A stretch of DNA of 54,141 nt. Source: JADJYF01 sp050186725. Its GTDB lineage: Bacteria > Pseudomonadota > Gammaproteobacteria > Ga0077536. The notes below the pieces were generated by a model. That model made no database searches. It was not told the DNA's origin and saw nothing but the letters and a program-made list of their open reading frames with translations. The stretch is from NCBI GenBank assembly GCA_050186725.1, contig JBFWYG010000026.1:1-54141 (forward strand). Reading direction: 5' to 3'. The translations under genes were made by a program, and so were the position numbers. Positions 25,495 to 33,869 of the stretch are shown piece after piece; position 1 is the stretch's first letter, and each line of letters starts with the position of its first letter.

Positions 25495-26408
25495 TCGGCG
25501 TCCGGCTCGGTGTCGTGACCCGCCACGCGCAGGGAAGCCTGGTAGACCTGGTTGCGCGGCCGCCCCGACAGCGCCGCGACGATACGCACCGCGCTCCGCC
25601 TGTCGGTCTCGGCGAGCGTCAGGGTGAGCAGTCGCGCGAGTTCAGCGTCGTCGGCCTGCGCCGCTTCCGGCGCCCCGGCCAGCATGAGTACGCACTCACC
25701 CCGCGCCGCATTGGCATCGCTCGCGACCCGCGCGGCCAGCTCGGCTAGCGTGCCCGCGTACACGGTCTCGAAGCGCTTGGTCAGTTCGCGCGCCAGGACC
25801 GCCGGCCGCTCGCGGCCAAAGGCCTCGCCCATCGCCGCGAGCGTCGCTGCCAGGCGATGGGGCGCCTCGTAGAACACCAGCGTGCGGCTGTCGCCCGCGA
25901 GCGCGGCGAGGCGGCTCGCCCGCGGGCCGGCCTGCGCCGGCAGAAAGCCCTCGAAGACGAAGCGCGCGGTGGGCAGGCCTGAGACCGCGAGCGCCGCCAC
26001 CAGGGCGCAGGGTCCCGGCAGCCCGTAGACCGGGATGCCGGCCGCGCGCGCGGCGCGTACCAGCGGGAAACCTGGATCGGAGATCAGCGGTGTGCCGGCA
26101 TCGGAAATGAGCGCACAGGCCTCGCCGGCCGCGGCCAGGCGGGTGAGCAGGCGCTCGCTGACCTCGCCCTCGTTGTGCGCGTGCAGCGCCGCCACCGGGG
26201 TTCGGATGTTGAAGTGATCGAGCAGCCGGCGGCTGTGGCGGGTGTCTTCGCAGTAGATGACGTCGACCGCCGCCAGGACCGCCGCCGCGCGCGGCGCGAA
26301 ATCGCCGAGGTTGCCTATCGGCGTCGCCACCACGTACAGCGCCGGCCGTTCGATTGACACCTCCACGGGCGGCAAAGATACTGCCTCGGTGATCCGCTCC
26401 GCGCCCAT
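25491..26408 (-). CDS. rsmI: 16S rRNA 2'-O-ribose C1402 methyltransferase RsmI
   Basis: A 305-residue tetrapyrrole-methylase-fold enzyme that methylates the ribose of C1402 in 16S rRNA. YVVATPIGNLGDFAPRA near residue 25, YCEDTRHSRRLL, HAHNEGEVSERLL, ISDAGTPLISDPGFPLVRAA and FYEAPHRLAATL are family signatures; the C-terminal helical HTH-like region is present. I chose the ATG at 26408 (MGAERITEAV). It is divergent from lpoA, and the two predicted 5' ends overlap by about 20 bases. Confidence 0.95.
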   Translation of the reverse strand: MGAERITEAVSLPPVEVSIERPALYVVATPIGNLGDFAPRAAAVLAAVDVIYCEDTRHSRRLLDHFNIRTPVAALHAHNEGEVSERLLTRLAAAGEACALISDAGTPLISDPGFPLVRAARAAGIPVYGLPGPCALVAALAVSGLPTARFVFEGFLPAQAGPRASRLAALAGDSRTLVFYEAPHRLAATLAAMGEAFGRERPAVLARELTKRFETVYAGTLAELAARVASDANAARGECVLMLAGAPEAAQADDAELARLLTLTLAETDRRSAVRIVAALSGRPRNQVYQASLRVAGHDTEPDAD

Positions 26409-28287
26409 TTTCTCTTGGCGTCTCCTGTACTTGGCATCGCTGTTGGTGGCCGCGCTCATTACAGGCGCTTGCACCGCGCCTGGCAATGTCGAGGAACGCG
26501 CGCCGACGCCGCCGCCAGACCCGCTGGCGAGTGCCGACCGGCTGCTCGCGCAGGGGCAGTATGCCCAGGCCGCCGCTGCTTACCAGGCCCTGCCGGCCGA
26601 CGTCTCGCCCGAGCAGGCGGCGCGCGCCGCAGGCCTGGCCGCGCTCGCCTGGCAGGAAGCGGGCGATCTGCCGCGCGCCGCGCAGCTGCTGGCGGCCCAG
26701 GGCCCGGCGGCCGCGAGCAATCCTCTGCTGGCGCTGGCCAGTGCGCGCGCCGAACTGCGCGCGGGCCAGGCCGAGGCCGCGCTAGCCCACGCCCAGGCGA
26801 TCGAACCGACCACTCTCGCCCCCTATGCGCGGGGTGTCCGGGCGCGCGTGATCGCGGCGGCGGCCACCGGTCTGCGCAGATTCGCGGTGGCAGGACCGGC
26901 CTGGATCGAAGCCTTCGCCCTGCCCCACCCTGTCACCGAACAGACCGTCATGGGCGAGGCCGCGCTCGGCAGCCTGAGCGGCCTCGGCGCCGCCGAGCTC
27001 GGCGAGCGCATCGCCGCCAGCGCGGCCGACCCGGCGGCCCACGGCTGGTACACGCTGGCCGCGCTCGCGCAGCAGGCCAACCTGGACCCGGGCGCGGTGG
27101 CGCCCCGCCTGGACGAGTGGCGCCAAGGCCATCCCGGCCACCCGGCGACGGCCCTCATCGAGGGCATCCTCGAGCGCGCGAGCGCGGCCAGCGCGCGGCC
27201 CACGCGGGTGGCGCTCATCCTGCCGTTTGACGCGACGCTCGGCACCGCCGGCCGCGCGGTGCGCGATGGTTTTCTCACCGCCTGGTTTCGCGACAGCCAG
27301 CGCCAGGCCCGCCCGGGGCTGACCATCTACCCCAACGGCGGCGATGACATCCTGAAAGACTACCAGCGCGCGGTGGCGGACGGCGCGCAGTTCGTCGTCG
27401 GCCCGTTGCAGAAGAACCTGGTGGAACGCCTGGCGGCGAGCCCTGACCTGCCGGTGCCGGTGCTCGCGCTGAACGTGGTTGATGCCCGGCCCGGCGCGCC
27501 GGCCGCACGCCCGGGCTTCTACCAGTTCGGCCTGACGCCGGAAGACGAGGCCGCGCAGGTCGCGCGGCGCGCCTACGGCGTCGGCACGCGGGCGCTGGTC
27601 ATCGCGCCGAGTTCGGCCTGGGGGACGCGGCTCGGCGCGGCCTACGGTCGCGCCTGGCAGGATCTCGGTGGCACGGTGCTGGGGCAGGTGGTCTATTCCG
27701 ACGCGGCCGACGCCTACGTCGCGGCCATTCGGCGCGCGCTGAACATCGATGTCAGCGAGGCACGCGCCGCGGCCCTGCGCCGTCGACTCGGCATTCCCCT
27801 GCACGCCGAAGTGCGGCACCGCGCGGACATCGACGTGATCCTGCTGGCGGCCCTGCCCAACAACGCGCGTCAGCTGCTGCCGCAGCTGCGCTATTTCGGC
27901 GCCGACAGCATCCCGGTGTTCGCGACCTCCAACGTGTACTCGGGCGCCTCGAGCGCGGAACGCGACGTCGATCTGAACGGCCTCGTGTTCGGCGACATGC
28001 CCTGGCTCTTCGGCCAGGTGGATCGCGAGTCCTACGACCTGGTGCGTCGCAGCTGGCCAGGTCCGGCCGCCAGCTATGCGCGCCTCTATGCCTTCGGCAT
28101 CGATGCCTACCGCGTGCTGCCCTTCCTGTCGCGCATGCGCGCGCGCGCCAGCATGCGCGTGCCGGGCGTGACCGGTGACTTGTGGATGGACGCCGACGGC
28201 GTGCTCCACCGCAACATGTCCTGGCTGCGTTTCGATGACGGCGTGCCGACCGTGATCGGCGAAGCCGATGGACTCGGCGCACGCTGA
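26389..28287 (+). CDS. lpoA: Penicillin-binding protein activator LpoA (LppC family lipoprotein)
   Basis: About 632 residues. A lipoprotein signal peptide ends in LITGAC, with the lipidated cysteine at residue 28 counted from the GTG at 26389. An N-terminal alpha-helical TPR-like domain (ADRLLAQGQYAQAAAAYQAL onward) is followed from about residue 270 by a periplasmic-binding-protein fold (RVALILPFDATLGTAGRAVRDG), the layout of outer-membrane LpoA, which reaches through the periplasm to stimulate PBP1A. The frame is open 44 codons further up, but the upstream part overlaps rsmI and would place the signal peptide internally. No clear ribosome binding site precedes the GTG. Co-oriented with yraN, diaA and dolP as in enteric bacteria. 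Confidence 0.9.
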   Translation: MIRSAPIFSWRLLYLASLLVAALITGACTAPGNVEERAPTPPPDPLASADRLLAQGQYAQAAAAYQALPADVSPEQAARAAGLAALAWQEAGDLPRAAQLLAAQGPAAASNPLLALASARAELRAGQAEAALAHAQAIEPTTLAPYARGVRARVIAAAATGLRRFAVAGPAWIEAFALPHPVTEQTVMGEAALGSLSGLGAAELGERIAASAADPAAHGWYTLAALAQQANLDPGAVAPRLDEWRQGHPGHPATALIEGILERASAASARPTRVALILPFDATLGTAGRAVRDGFLTAWFRDSQRQARPGLTIYPNGGDDILKDYQRAVADGAQFVVGPLQKNLVERLAASPDLPVPVLALNVVDARPGAPAARPGFYQFGLTPEDEAAQVARRAYGVGTRALVIAPSSAWGTRLGAAYGRAWQDLGGTVLGQVVYSDAADAYVAAIRRALNIDVSEARAAALRRRLGIPLHAEVRHRADIDVILLAALPNNARQLLPQLRYFGADSIPVFATSNVYSGASSAERDVDLNGLVFGDMPWLFGQVDRESYDLVRRSWPGPAASYARLYAFGIDAYRVLPFLSRMRARASMRVPGVTGDLWMDADGVLHRNMSWLRFDDGVPTVIGEADGLGAR

Positions 28288-28660
28288 ACCGCGGCGACGC
28301 GGCGCGCGCGCTCGCCCGCGCGACGCGTGGGAGGCGCGCGCCGAGCGCTATCTAGAGGCCCACGGCCTGCGCTGCGTGGCGCGCAATCATCGCTGCCGCG
28401 GCGGCGAGATCGATCTTGTCATGCTGTCCGACGAGACACTGGTGTTCGTCGAGGTACGCTACCGGGCGAGCGCTCGCCATGGCGGCGCGGCGGAGTCCGT
28501 CGACCTGCGCAAGCAGGGTCGCATCGTGCTCGCCGCGCAAGACTTCCTGGCGCGCCATGCGCGGTTCGCCGACAGTCCTTGTCGCTTCGACGTGATAGCA
28601 GTTCACGGCCCGGCGAACATGCCGCGCTGCGAGTGGATTGCCGGGGCGTTTTCGGCATAA
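28268..28660 (+). CDS. yraN: YraN family (UPF0102) endonuclease-like protein
   Basis: A 130-residue protein of the restriction-endonuclease-like fold. Family marks are AERYLEAHGLRCVARNHRCRGGEIDLV near residues 24-50, with the catalytic-type E and D of GEIDLV, followed by LVFVEVRYR (E-x-R). Members have been proposed to process DNA, related to Holliday junction resolvases, but the cellular role is not established. It overlaps the end of lpoA by 20 bases. The N-terminal 20 residues are Arg/Ala-rich, and an internal start is possible. Confidence 0.9.
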   Translation: MDSAHAEPRRRGARARPRDAWEARAERYLEAHGLRCVARNHRCRGGEIDLVMLSDETLVFVEVRYRASARHGGAAESVDLRKQGRIVLAAQDFLARHARFADSPCRFDVIAVHGPANMPRCEWIAGAFSA

Positions 28661-28714
28661 TGCCGCCGCGGCCCGAGAACGCCGATCATCAGTGTCTTCA
28701 TCGGAACCAGCGCC

Positions 28715-29308
28715 GTGGACCCCATCGAACGCATCCAGGCCATCTTCGACGAGAGCATCGCGGTCAAGCGACGCTGCCGCGACGAGCTGCCGCGACAGCT
28801 GGCCGACGCGGCCGACTGCATCGCCGGATCGCTGCTGAACAGCGGCAAGGTGCTGGCCTGCGGCAACGGCGGCTCGGCCGCCGACGCCCAGCACTTCTCC
28901 TCCGAGATGCTGAATCGTTTCGAGCGCGAACGGCCGGGCCTGCCGGCGATCGCGCTCACCACCGATGCATCGACCGTCACCTCGATCGCCAACGACTACC
29001 AGTTCGCCGATATCTTCGCGCGCCAGATCCGCGCGCTCGGCAATCCCGGCGACGTGCTGCTCGCCTTCTCGACCAGCGGCAACTCGCACAACATACTGAA
29101 CGCGCTGGACGCGGCCCATGACCGCGACATGCGCATCATCCTCTGCACCGGGCGGGACGGCGGTCAGGCCAGTCCGACGCTCCGCGAGGGTGACATCGAA
29201 CTGCGCGTGCCGAGCCAATCGACCGCGCGCATCCAGGAATCGCACATCGCCTTCATCCACTGTCTATGCGATCTGGTGGACGGCCACCTCCTCGGTCAGG
29301 AGTCATAA
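28715..29308 (+). CDS. diaA: DiaA-type SIS-domain protein (DnaA initiator-associating / phosphoheptose isomerase-like)
   Basis: A 197-residue single-SIS-domain protein. The phosphosugar-binding loops LACGNGGSAADAQHFSSEM near residue 47 and LLAFSTSGNSHNILNAL near 115 are intact. It resembles both GmhA and DiaA; the position between yraN and dolP points to DiaA, which helps DnaA assemble at oriC. Isomerase activity cannot be excluded. Translation starts at GTG with GGAACC about seven bases upstream. Confidence 0.85.
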   Translation: MDPIERIQAIFDESIAVKRRCRDELPRQLADAADCIAGSLLNSGKVLACGNGGSAADAQHFSSEMLNRFERERPGLPAIALTTDASTVTSIANDYQFADIFARQIRALGNPGDVLLAFSTSGNSHNILNALDAAHDRDMRIILCTGRDGGQASPTLREGDIELRVPSQSTARIQESHIAFIHCLCDLVDGHLLGQES

Positions 29309-29311
29309 GGA

Positions 29312-29905
29312 ATGCATGCAATGAACACTCGCGCGGCCTGGGCGCCGCGGGTACTGGCGCTGGCGCTGATGGCCGGCGCGCTCACCGGCTGCGTGGGCGT
29401 GATGCTGGGCGGCGCCGCCGGCGGCGCATCGGTGGTCAACGATCCGCGCACCACCGGCAGCCAGGTGGAGGACCAGAGCATCGAGATCAAGGCCGGCAAC
29501 CTGATCCGGGGCGATGGCGAACTCAACCAGCAGTCGCACATCAACGTCACCAGCTACAACCAGGTGGTGCTGGTGACCGGCGAGACGCCGACCGAAGGCA
29601 TGCGCAGCCGGCTGATCGAGATGGTCAAGGGCATCGAGAAGGTGCGCACGGTACACAACGAGGTGACCATCGGCGCGCCAAGCCCCGTGGCGTCTCGCTC
29701 CAAGGACGGCTGGCTGACGACCAACGTGAAAGGTCGCATCGTCGGCGCCAAGGAACTGAGTGCGATCAAGATCAAGGTGGTGACCGAGGCGGCCACCGTC
29801 TACCTGCTGGGCATGGTGACCCAGGCCGAGGGCAATCTCGCCGCGCAACTCGCCAGCCAGACACCCGGCGTGCTGCGCGTGGTGAAGCTCTTCGAATACC
29901 AGTAG
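29312..29905 (+). CDS. dolP: DolP (YraP) BON-domain outer-membrane lipoprotein
   Basis: About 197 residues. A signal peptide ends in ALTGC (lipobox, Cys27), followed by a glycine-rich linker and two BON domains (about residues 55-120 and 128-195), including SHINVTSYNQVVLVTGE and KVVTEAATVYLLGMVTQAEG. DolP binds anionic phospholipid at the division site and supports outer-membrane integrity. Two starts are possible: ATG 29312 with AGGAG nine bases upstream, and ATG 29321 with AAGGA nine bases upstream; the protein differs only by three residues before the signal peptide. Confidence 0.9.
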   Translation: MHAMNTRAAWAPRVLALALMAGALTGCVGVMLGGAAGGASVVNDPRTTGSQVEDQSIEIKAGNLIRGDGELNQQSHINVTSYNQVVLVTGETPTEGMRSRLIEMVKGIEKVRTVHNEVTIGAPSPVASRSKDGWLTTNVKGRIVGAKELSAIKIKVVTEAATVYLLGMVTQAEGNLAAQLASQTPGVLRVVKLFEYQ

Positions 29906-29919
29906 CGCGGGCGCGCTAC
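29902..29919. terminator. Bidirectional hairpin between dolP and sspB
   Basis: GTAGCGCG and CGCGCTAC form a perfect eight-base inverted repeat with two bases between. The dolP stop codon lies in one arm and the sspB stop codon in the other. The two genes converge here with only ten bases between them, so this is the natural place for a shared terminator, though no long T run is present on either strand. Confidence 0.45.
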
Positions 29920-30359
29920 TTCACGACCGTCAGATGCGGCGCGCGGCCGGCCGGGCGGCCGCCACCGGGGCCCGCGGGCGGCGGCTCATTGCCGTCTGAC
30001 GCGGCAGCCGGCGCGGTGGTGGTGTGCTCTTCACCGCCTTCTCCGAGAAAGATGCCCTGCCCGTTTTCGCGCGCGTAGATCGCCTGCACGGCCGGCACCG
30101 GTACGTCGATGTCGTGCGGCGTGCCGCTGAAGCGCGCGCTGAACGTGATGTTGTCCAGGCCCAGCACCAGGTTCTTCACCGCGGTCGGCGATACGTTCAG
30201 CACGATCACGCCCTTCTCGACGAACTGGCGCGGCACCCTGACCTGCGGATCCTTGGCGTCCACCAGCAGGTGCGGCGTGCAGCGGTTGTCGACTATCCAC
30301 TCGTACATGGCGCGGATCAGGTAGGGCCGCGTGGAGCTCATCGGCGTCGCGTCGCTCAT
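29916..30359 (-). CDS. sspB: ClpXP protease specificity-enhancing factor SspB
   Basis: A 147-residue adaptor that delivers ssrA-tagged proteins and other substrates to ClpXP. The compact substrate-binding domain begins TRPYLIRAMYEWIVDN and includes VIVLNVSPTAVKNL and FSARFSG. A disordered Gly/Pro/Ala linker follows, ending in HLTVVK, the short C-terminal peptide that docks on the ClpX N-domain. The ATG at 30359 is 11 bases after sspA; another in-frame ATG six codons on is possible. Confidence 0.94.
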   Translation of the reverse strand: MSDATPMSSTRPYLIRAMYEWIVDNRCTPHLLVDAKDPQVRVPRQFVEKGVIVLNVSPTAVKNLVLGLDNITFSARFSGTPHDIDVPVPAVQAIYARENGQGIFLGEGGEEHTTTAPAAASDGNEPPPAGPGGGRPAGRAPHLTVVK

Positions 30360-30370
30360 GCCGGCCTTGC

Positions 30371-30994
30371 TCAGCGAATTTCCTGCTCGACGGGCGAGAG
30401 GCTGTTCTGGAAGGCGCGCCGGTCGAACAGCTTGTCGCCGTACTTGATAAGCGGCTTGGCCTGCGGTGGCAGCTTCACGCCGTAGCGCGGCAGGCGCCAC
30501 AGGAGCGGCGCCATGCAGAGATCCACCAGCGAGAACTCGGGCGACATGAAGTAGGCGAACTGGCTGAACAGCGGCGAGATGGCCAGCAGGTTGTCGCGCA
30601 TGGATTTGCGCGCGGCGGCGGCGGCTATTTCGTTGTCGCCTTCCAGGTCGTTGGCCAGCGAGTAGAGGTCGCGGACGATGCGGTAGCGCAGCTGGCGATT
30701 GTTGGCGCGCGATACCGGGTCGACCGGCATCAGCGGCGGATGGGGATAACGTTCATCGAGGTACTCGAGCATGATCTGGGCGTCGTACAGCACCAGATCA
30801 CGATCGATGAGGGTCAGCAGGGTGTGATATGGGTTGAGGTCGTGCAGGTCCTCGGGCTTGCTCTCTTCGTCGATGAAATGGATCTCGACGTTGATGTCCT
30901 TTTCGGTGAGCTCGAGGCGCACGGCATGCCCCAGCGGGTCGGCGGCGTCAGCATAAAGCGTCATGACGGACCGCCGATTTGCCAGGGCGGTCAT
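30371..30994 (-). CDS. sspA: Stringent starvation protein A (RNA polymerase-associated, GST fold)
   Basis: A 207-residue protein with thioredoxin-like N-domain (RRSVMTLYADAADPLGHAVR) and all-helical GST C-domain. Family marks are LNPYHTLLTLIDRDLVLYD, MLEYLDERYPHPPLMPVDP and FSLVDLCMAPLLWRLP. SspA binds RNA polymerase with sigma-70 and alters transcription in stationary phase and acid stress. The ATG at 30994 is preceded by AAGGA at a workable distance and begins one base after the cytochrome c1 stop; the ATG at 31006 would overlap petC. Confidence 0.96.
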   Translation of the reverse strand: MTALANRRSVMTLYADAADPLGHAVRLELTEKDINVEIHFIDEESKPEDLHDLNPYHTLLTLIDRDLVLYDAQIMLEYLDERYPHPPLMPVDPVSRANNRQLRYRIVRDLYSLANDLEGDNEIAAAAARKSMRDNLLAISPLFSQFAYFMSPEFSLVDLCMAPLLWRLPRYGVKLPPQAKPLIKYGDKLFDRRAFQNSLSPVEQEIR

Positions 30995-30995
30995 A

Positions 30996-31739
30996 TCAAT
31001 GAACATCCTTCCAGTATTCCTTGTTCATCAGGTAGCACGCGATGAACAGCACGAACAGGAAAGCGATCACCCAGAACCCGATCTTGTAGCGCACGAGCTT
31101 CGCCGGCTCGCCCAGGTAGACCATGAAGCTCACGAGGTCACGCACGGTGTTGGCGTACTCCTCGGGGGTCTGGCTGCCGGGCACGGCCAGTTCCAGCGCC
31201 GGACCGGCGTGGTGCCCGCCACCGTGAGCCTCGCCCTCGGCCTGGTGTTCGACCTTGTGCTGCACGCCCTGCAGGGCGGACAGCACCGCCGGCATCGCGG
31301 TCTCGGGGAAGTACAGGTTGTTCACCCCGGTCGGGCGCTTCGGGTCCTGGTAGAAGCTCATCAGGAACGAGTACAGCCAGTCCGCGCCGCGCGCGCGGGC
31401 CACCACCGACAGGTCGGGCGGCGCGACTCCGAACCAGGCCTCGCCATCCGCCGGGCGCATCGCGACCTGCATGGGTTCGCCGATCTTGTCGGTGGTGAAC
31501 ATGAGGTTCTTTTCCACCGCTTCCTTCGACAGTCCGAGGTCCTCCATCACGCGGCTGTAGCGCATGAAGCTCGCCGAGTGGCAGGACACGCAGTAGTTGA
31601 CGAAGGTGCGCGCGCCGCGCTGGAGGTTGATCTTGCTGTCGAGATTGACGTGGCTCTCCAGCAGTTCAGGCCCGCCCTCGTTGGCGGATGCCGTCATCCC
31701 CAAGGTCACGAGGACCGCGGCAAAGACCAGTCTCATCAT
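30996..31739 (-). CDS. petC: Ubiquinol-cytochrome c reductase, cytochrome c1
   Basis: A 247-residue cytochrome c1. A cleavable signal peptide (MMRLVFAAVLVTLGMTASA) is followed by the haem motif CVSCH at residues 50-54, the APPDLSVVARARG segment, and a C-terminal membrane anchor (FWVIAFLFVLFIACYL). It passes electrons from the Rieske centre to a soluble cytochrome c. Before PGSQTPEEYANTVRDLVSF there is a His/Gly-rich insertion near residue 170. I favour the ATG at 31739 because GGGGGAG stands eight bases upstream; the ATG at 31760 overlaps petB as ATGA. Confidence 0.95.
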   Translation of the reverse strand: MMRLVFAAVLVTLGMTASANEGGPELLESHVNLDSKINLQRGARTFVNYCVSCHSASFMRYSRVMEDLGLSKEAVEKNLMFTTDKIGEPMQVAMRPADGEAWFGVAPPDLSVVARARGADWLYSFLMSFYQDPKRPTGVNNLYFPETAMPAVLSALQGVQHKVEHQAEGEAHGGGHHAGPALELAVPGSQTPEEYANTVRDLVSFMVYLGEPAKLVRYKIGFWVIAFLFVLFIACYLMNKEYWKDVH

Positions 31740-31756
31740 GATGCGGCTCCCCCCAA

Positions 31757-33010
31757 TCATCGCGTCACCCTTTCCGGCACCGGCTTGGTCTTGTCGATCT
31801 TCGTGTACCACGGCATCAGGATGAAGAACAGGAAGTAGACGACGGTGAAGATCTGCGCGGCCAACGTGCGGCCCGTGGTCGGCGGCAGGGTGCCGAGCCA
31901 GCCGAGGATCAGGAACGAGACCACGAACAGCGTCAGCGCGAACTTGTAGATAGGGCCACGGTAGCGGATCGACTTGACCGGACTGCGGTCCAGCCACGGC
32001 AGCAGGAAGAAGATCACCGTGCCGAGGCCCATGAAGATCACACCCCACAGCTTGCCGTCGATGCCGAAGAAGTTGACGGTGTTGGCGCGCAGGATCGAGT
32101 AGAACGGCGTGAAGTACCACACCGGCGCGATGTGCAGCGGCGTCTTCATCGGGTCGGCGGGGATGAAGTTGTTGTACTCGAGGAAGTAGCCGCCCATCTC
32201 CGGCGCGAAGAACACCACCGCCGAGAACAGCATCAGGAACACCACCACCGCCACCGAGTCGTGCACCGTGTAGTAGGGGTGAAAGGGAATGCCGTCCAGC
32301 GGCTTGCCGTTCGGGCCCTTGAGCTTCTTGATCTCCACGCCGTCGGGATTGTTCGAACCGACCTCGTGCAGCGCGATGATGTGCAGCACCACGAGGCCCG
32401 CGATGGCGAACGGCAGCGCGATGACGTGGAAGGAGAAGAAGCGGTTCAGCGTGATGTCCGAGATGACGTAGTCGCCGCGGATCAGCTCCGCGAGCTGCTC
32501 ACCCACCACCGGCACGGCGCCGAACAGCGATGTGATGACCTGCGCGCCCCAGAAAGACATCTGGCCCCAGGGCAGCAGGTAGCCGAAGAAGGCTTCCGCC
32601 ATCAGCGACAGGTAGATGAACATGCCCAGGATCCAGATCAGCTCGCGCGGCTGCTTGTACGAGCCGTACATCAGCCCGCGGAACATGTGCATGTACACGA
32701 CGATGAAGAAGAACGACGCGCCGGTCGAGTGCATGTAGCGGATGAGCCACCCCCAGTCGACATCACGCATGATGTATTCGACCGAGGCGAAGGCCAGGTT
32801 GGCGTCCGGCTTGTAGTTCATCACCAGCCAGATGCCGGTGACTATCTGGATGACCAGCACCACCATCGACAGCACGCCGAAGTAGTACCAGAAGTTGAGG
32901 TTCTTCGGGGCGTAGTACTGCCCCATGTGATCGTTCCACAGCGAGATGAGCGGGAAGCGATCGTCCACCCAGTCGCGCAGACCGGTGAGCTGCTTGACGA
33001 TGAAGCCCAT
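31757..33010 (-). CDS. petB: Ubiquinol-cytochrome c reductase, cytochrome b
   Basis: A 417-residue polytopic cytochrome b with eight or more membrane helices. Haem-ligand histidines lie in the pairs of helices around MHSTGASFFFIVVYMHMFRG and FSFHVIALPFAIAGLVVLHI. The quinol-oxidation PEWY-type segment appears as APVWYFTPFYSILRA. The start overlaps the petA stop by one base (TAATG) and the gene continues into petC. Confidence 0.97.
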   Translation of the reverse strand: MGFIVKQLTGLRDWVDDRFPLISLWNDHMGQYYAPKNLNFWYYFGVLSMVVLVIQIVTGIWLVMNYKPDANLAFASVEYIMRDVDWGWLIRYMHSTGASFFFIVVYMHMFRGLMYGSYKQPRELIWILGMFIYLSLMAEAFFGYLLPWGQMSFWGAQVITSLFGAVPVVGEQLAELIRGDYVISDITLNRFFSFHVIALPFAIAGLVVLHIIALHEVGSNNPDGVEIKKLKGPNGKPLDGIPFHPYYTVHDSVAVVVFLMLFSAVVFFAPEMGGYFLEYNNFIPADPMKTPLHIAPVWYFTPFYSILRANTVNFFGIDGKLWGVIFMGLGTVIFFLLPWLDRSPVKSIRYRGPIYKFALTLFVVSFLILGWLGTLPPTTGRTLAAQIFTVVYFLFFILMPWYTKIDKTKPVPERVTR

Positions 33011-33597
33011 TATGCGCCCCCTTCCATTTCGCCGATCAGGATGCGGGTCTCTGACAGGTACTTGTACGGCGGCACGACCATGTTGAGCGGGGCGGGCACG
33101 CCGGCGAACACGCGCCCGGCGAGATCGAACTTGGAACCGTGGCAGGGGCAGTAGAAGCCGCCCTTCCAGTCGGCGCCGACCTCGGCGTCAGGCACTGGAC
33201 GGAAGCTCGGCGAGCAGCCCAGGTGGGTGCAGATGCCGACCAGCACCAGGTACTCGGGCTTGGACGAGCGCCAGGCGTTCTTGGCGAATTCGGGCTGCTC
33301 GGATTCCAGGGACTCAGGGTCGCGCAGCGGGCCGCCGGCCTTGAGGGCATCGATCTGCTCCGGCGTGCGGCGCATCACCCACACCGGCTTGCCGCGCCAC
33401 TTGTAGGTCACGCGCTGACCGGGCTCGATGGCGCTGATGTCGGCCTCGACCGGTGCGCCGATGGCCTTGGCCCTGGCGCTGGGCTGGAACGACGCGATGA
33501 AGGGTACCGCTGCTGTGGCCGCACCGATGCCGCCGATCACGGCGGCGGTGCCGGTGAGAAAGCGGCGTCGATCCAGATCGACGGCAGTCTCGCTCAT
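33010..33597 (-). CDS. petA: Ubiquinol-cytochrome c reductase, Rieske iron-sulfur subunit
   Basis: A 195-residue Rieske protein. The N-terminus carries a twin-arginine signal anchor (DRRRFLTG) and one membrane helix. The [2Fe-2S] ligands are Cys123/His125 in CTHLGC and Cys150/His153 in CPCHGS. I place the start at the ATG 33597, ten bases after AGGAG; a TTG two codons earlier is an alternative. It is first of petABC, followed by sspA and sspB in one apparent operon. Confidence 0.96.
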   Translation of the reverse strand: MSETAVDLDRRRFLTGTAAVIGGIGAATAAVPFIASFQPSARAKAIGAPVEADISAIEPGQRVTYKWRGKPVWVMRRTPEQIDALKAGGPLRDPESLESEQPEFAKNAWRSSKPEYLVLVGICTHLGCSPSFRPVPDAEVGADWKGGFYCPCHGSKFDLAGRVFAGVPAPLNMVVPPYKYLSETRILIGEMEGGA

Positions 33598-33784
33598 GCT
33601 CAAAGGTCTCCTGCAATAAGAAATTCATGCCGGCGACGCGCGCGACGGGCAACCCGCCTGTCCGCGGTGGCTTGCGCACCGGAAATCTGCCCCCGCCCCG
33701 GTCGCCACTCGACCTTGCGCCGCGCGGCTTCCATGCACTGTGCCATGGTGGCGCGGGCTCGACGGTCACGCTCGATGGCGGGCG

Positions 33785-33790
33785 AGTATA
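33785..33790 (-). promoter_or_regulatory. Candidate -10 element for petABC-sspAB
   Basis: The minus strand reads GATATACTC, giving TATACT as -10 in an AT-rich island between petA and hisC. No good -35 lies at the right distance. It would give a leader of about 180 bases. The rest of the gap from 33598 to 33869 shows nothing else. Confidence 0.3.
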
Positions 33791-33869
33791 TCACCAAAAT
33801 ACTGGGCCAAATCCCGCACCGGAGCGCGTCGCGCCGCACGCGCCGCATGGACGAAACAGCGCGCGCGAG

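Noticed and set aside
24963..25748. Several short plus-strand open frames around 25-25.7 kb
   Set aside because: They overlap the RNase P RNA, whose structure fully explains the conserved sequence there, and the antisense of rsmI.
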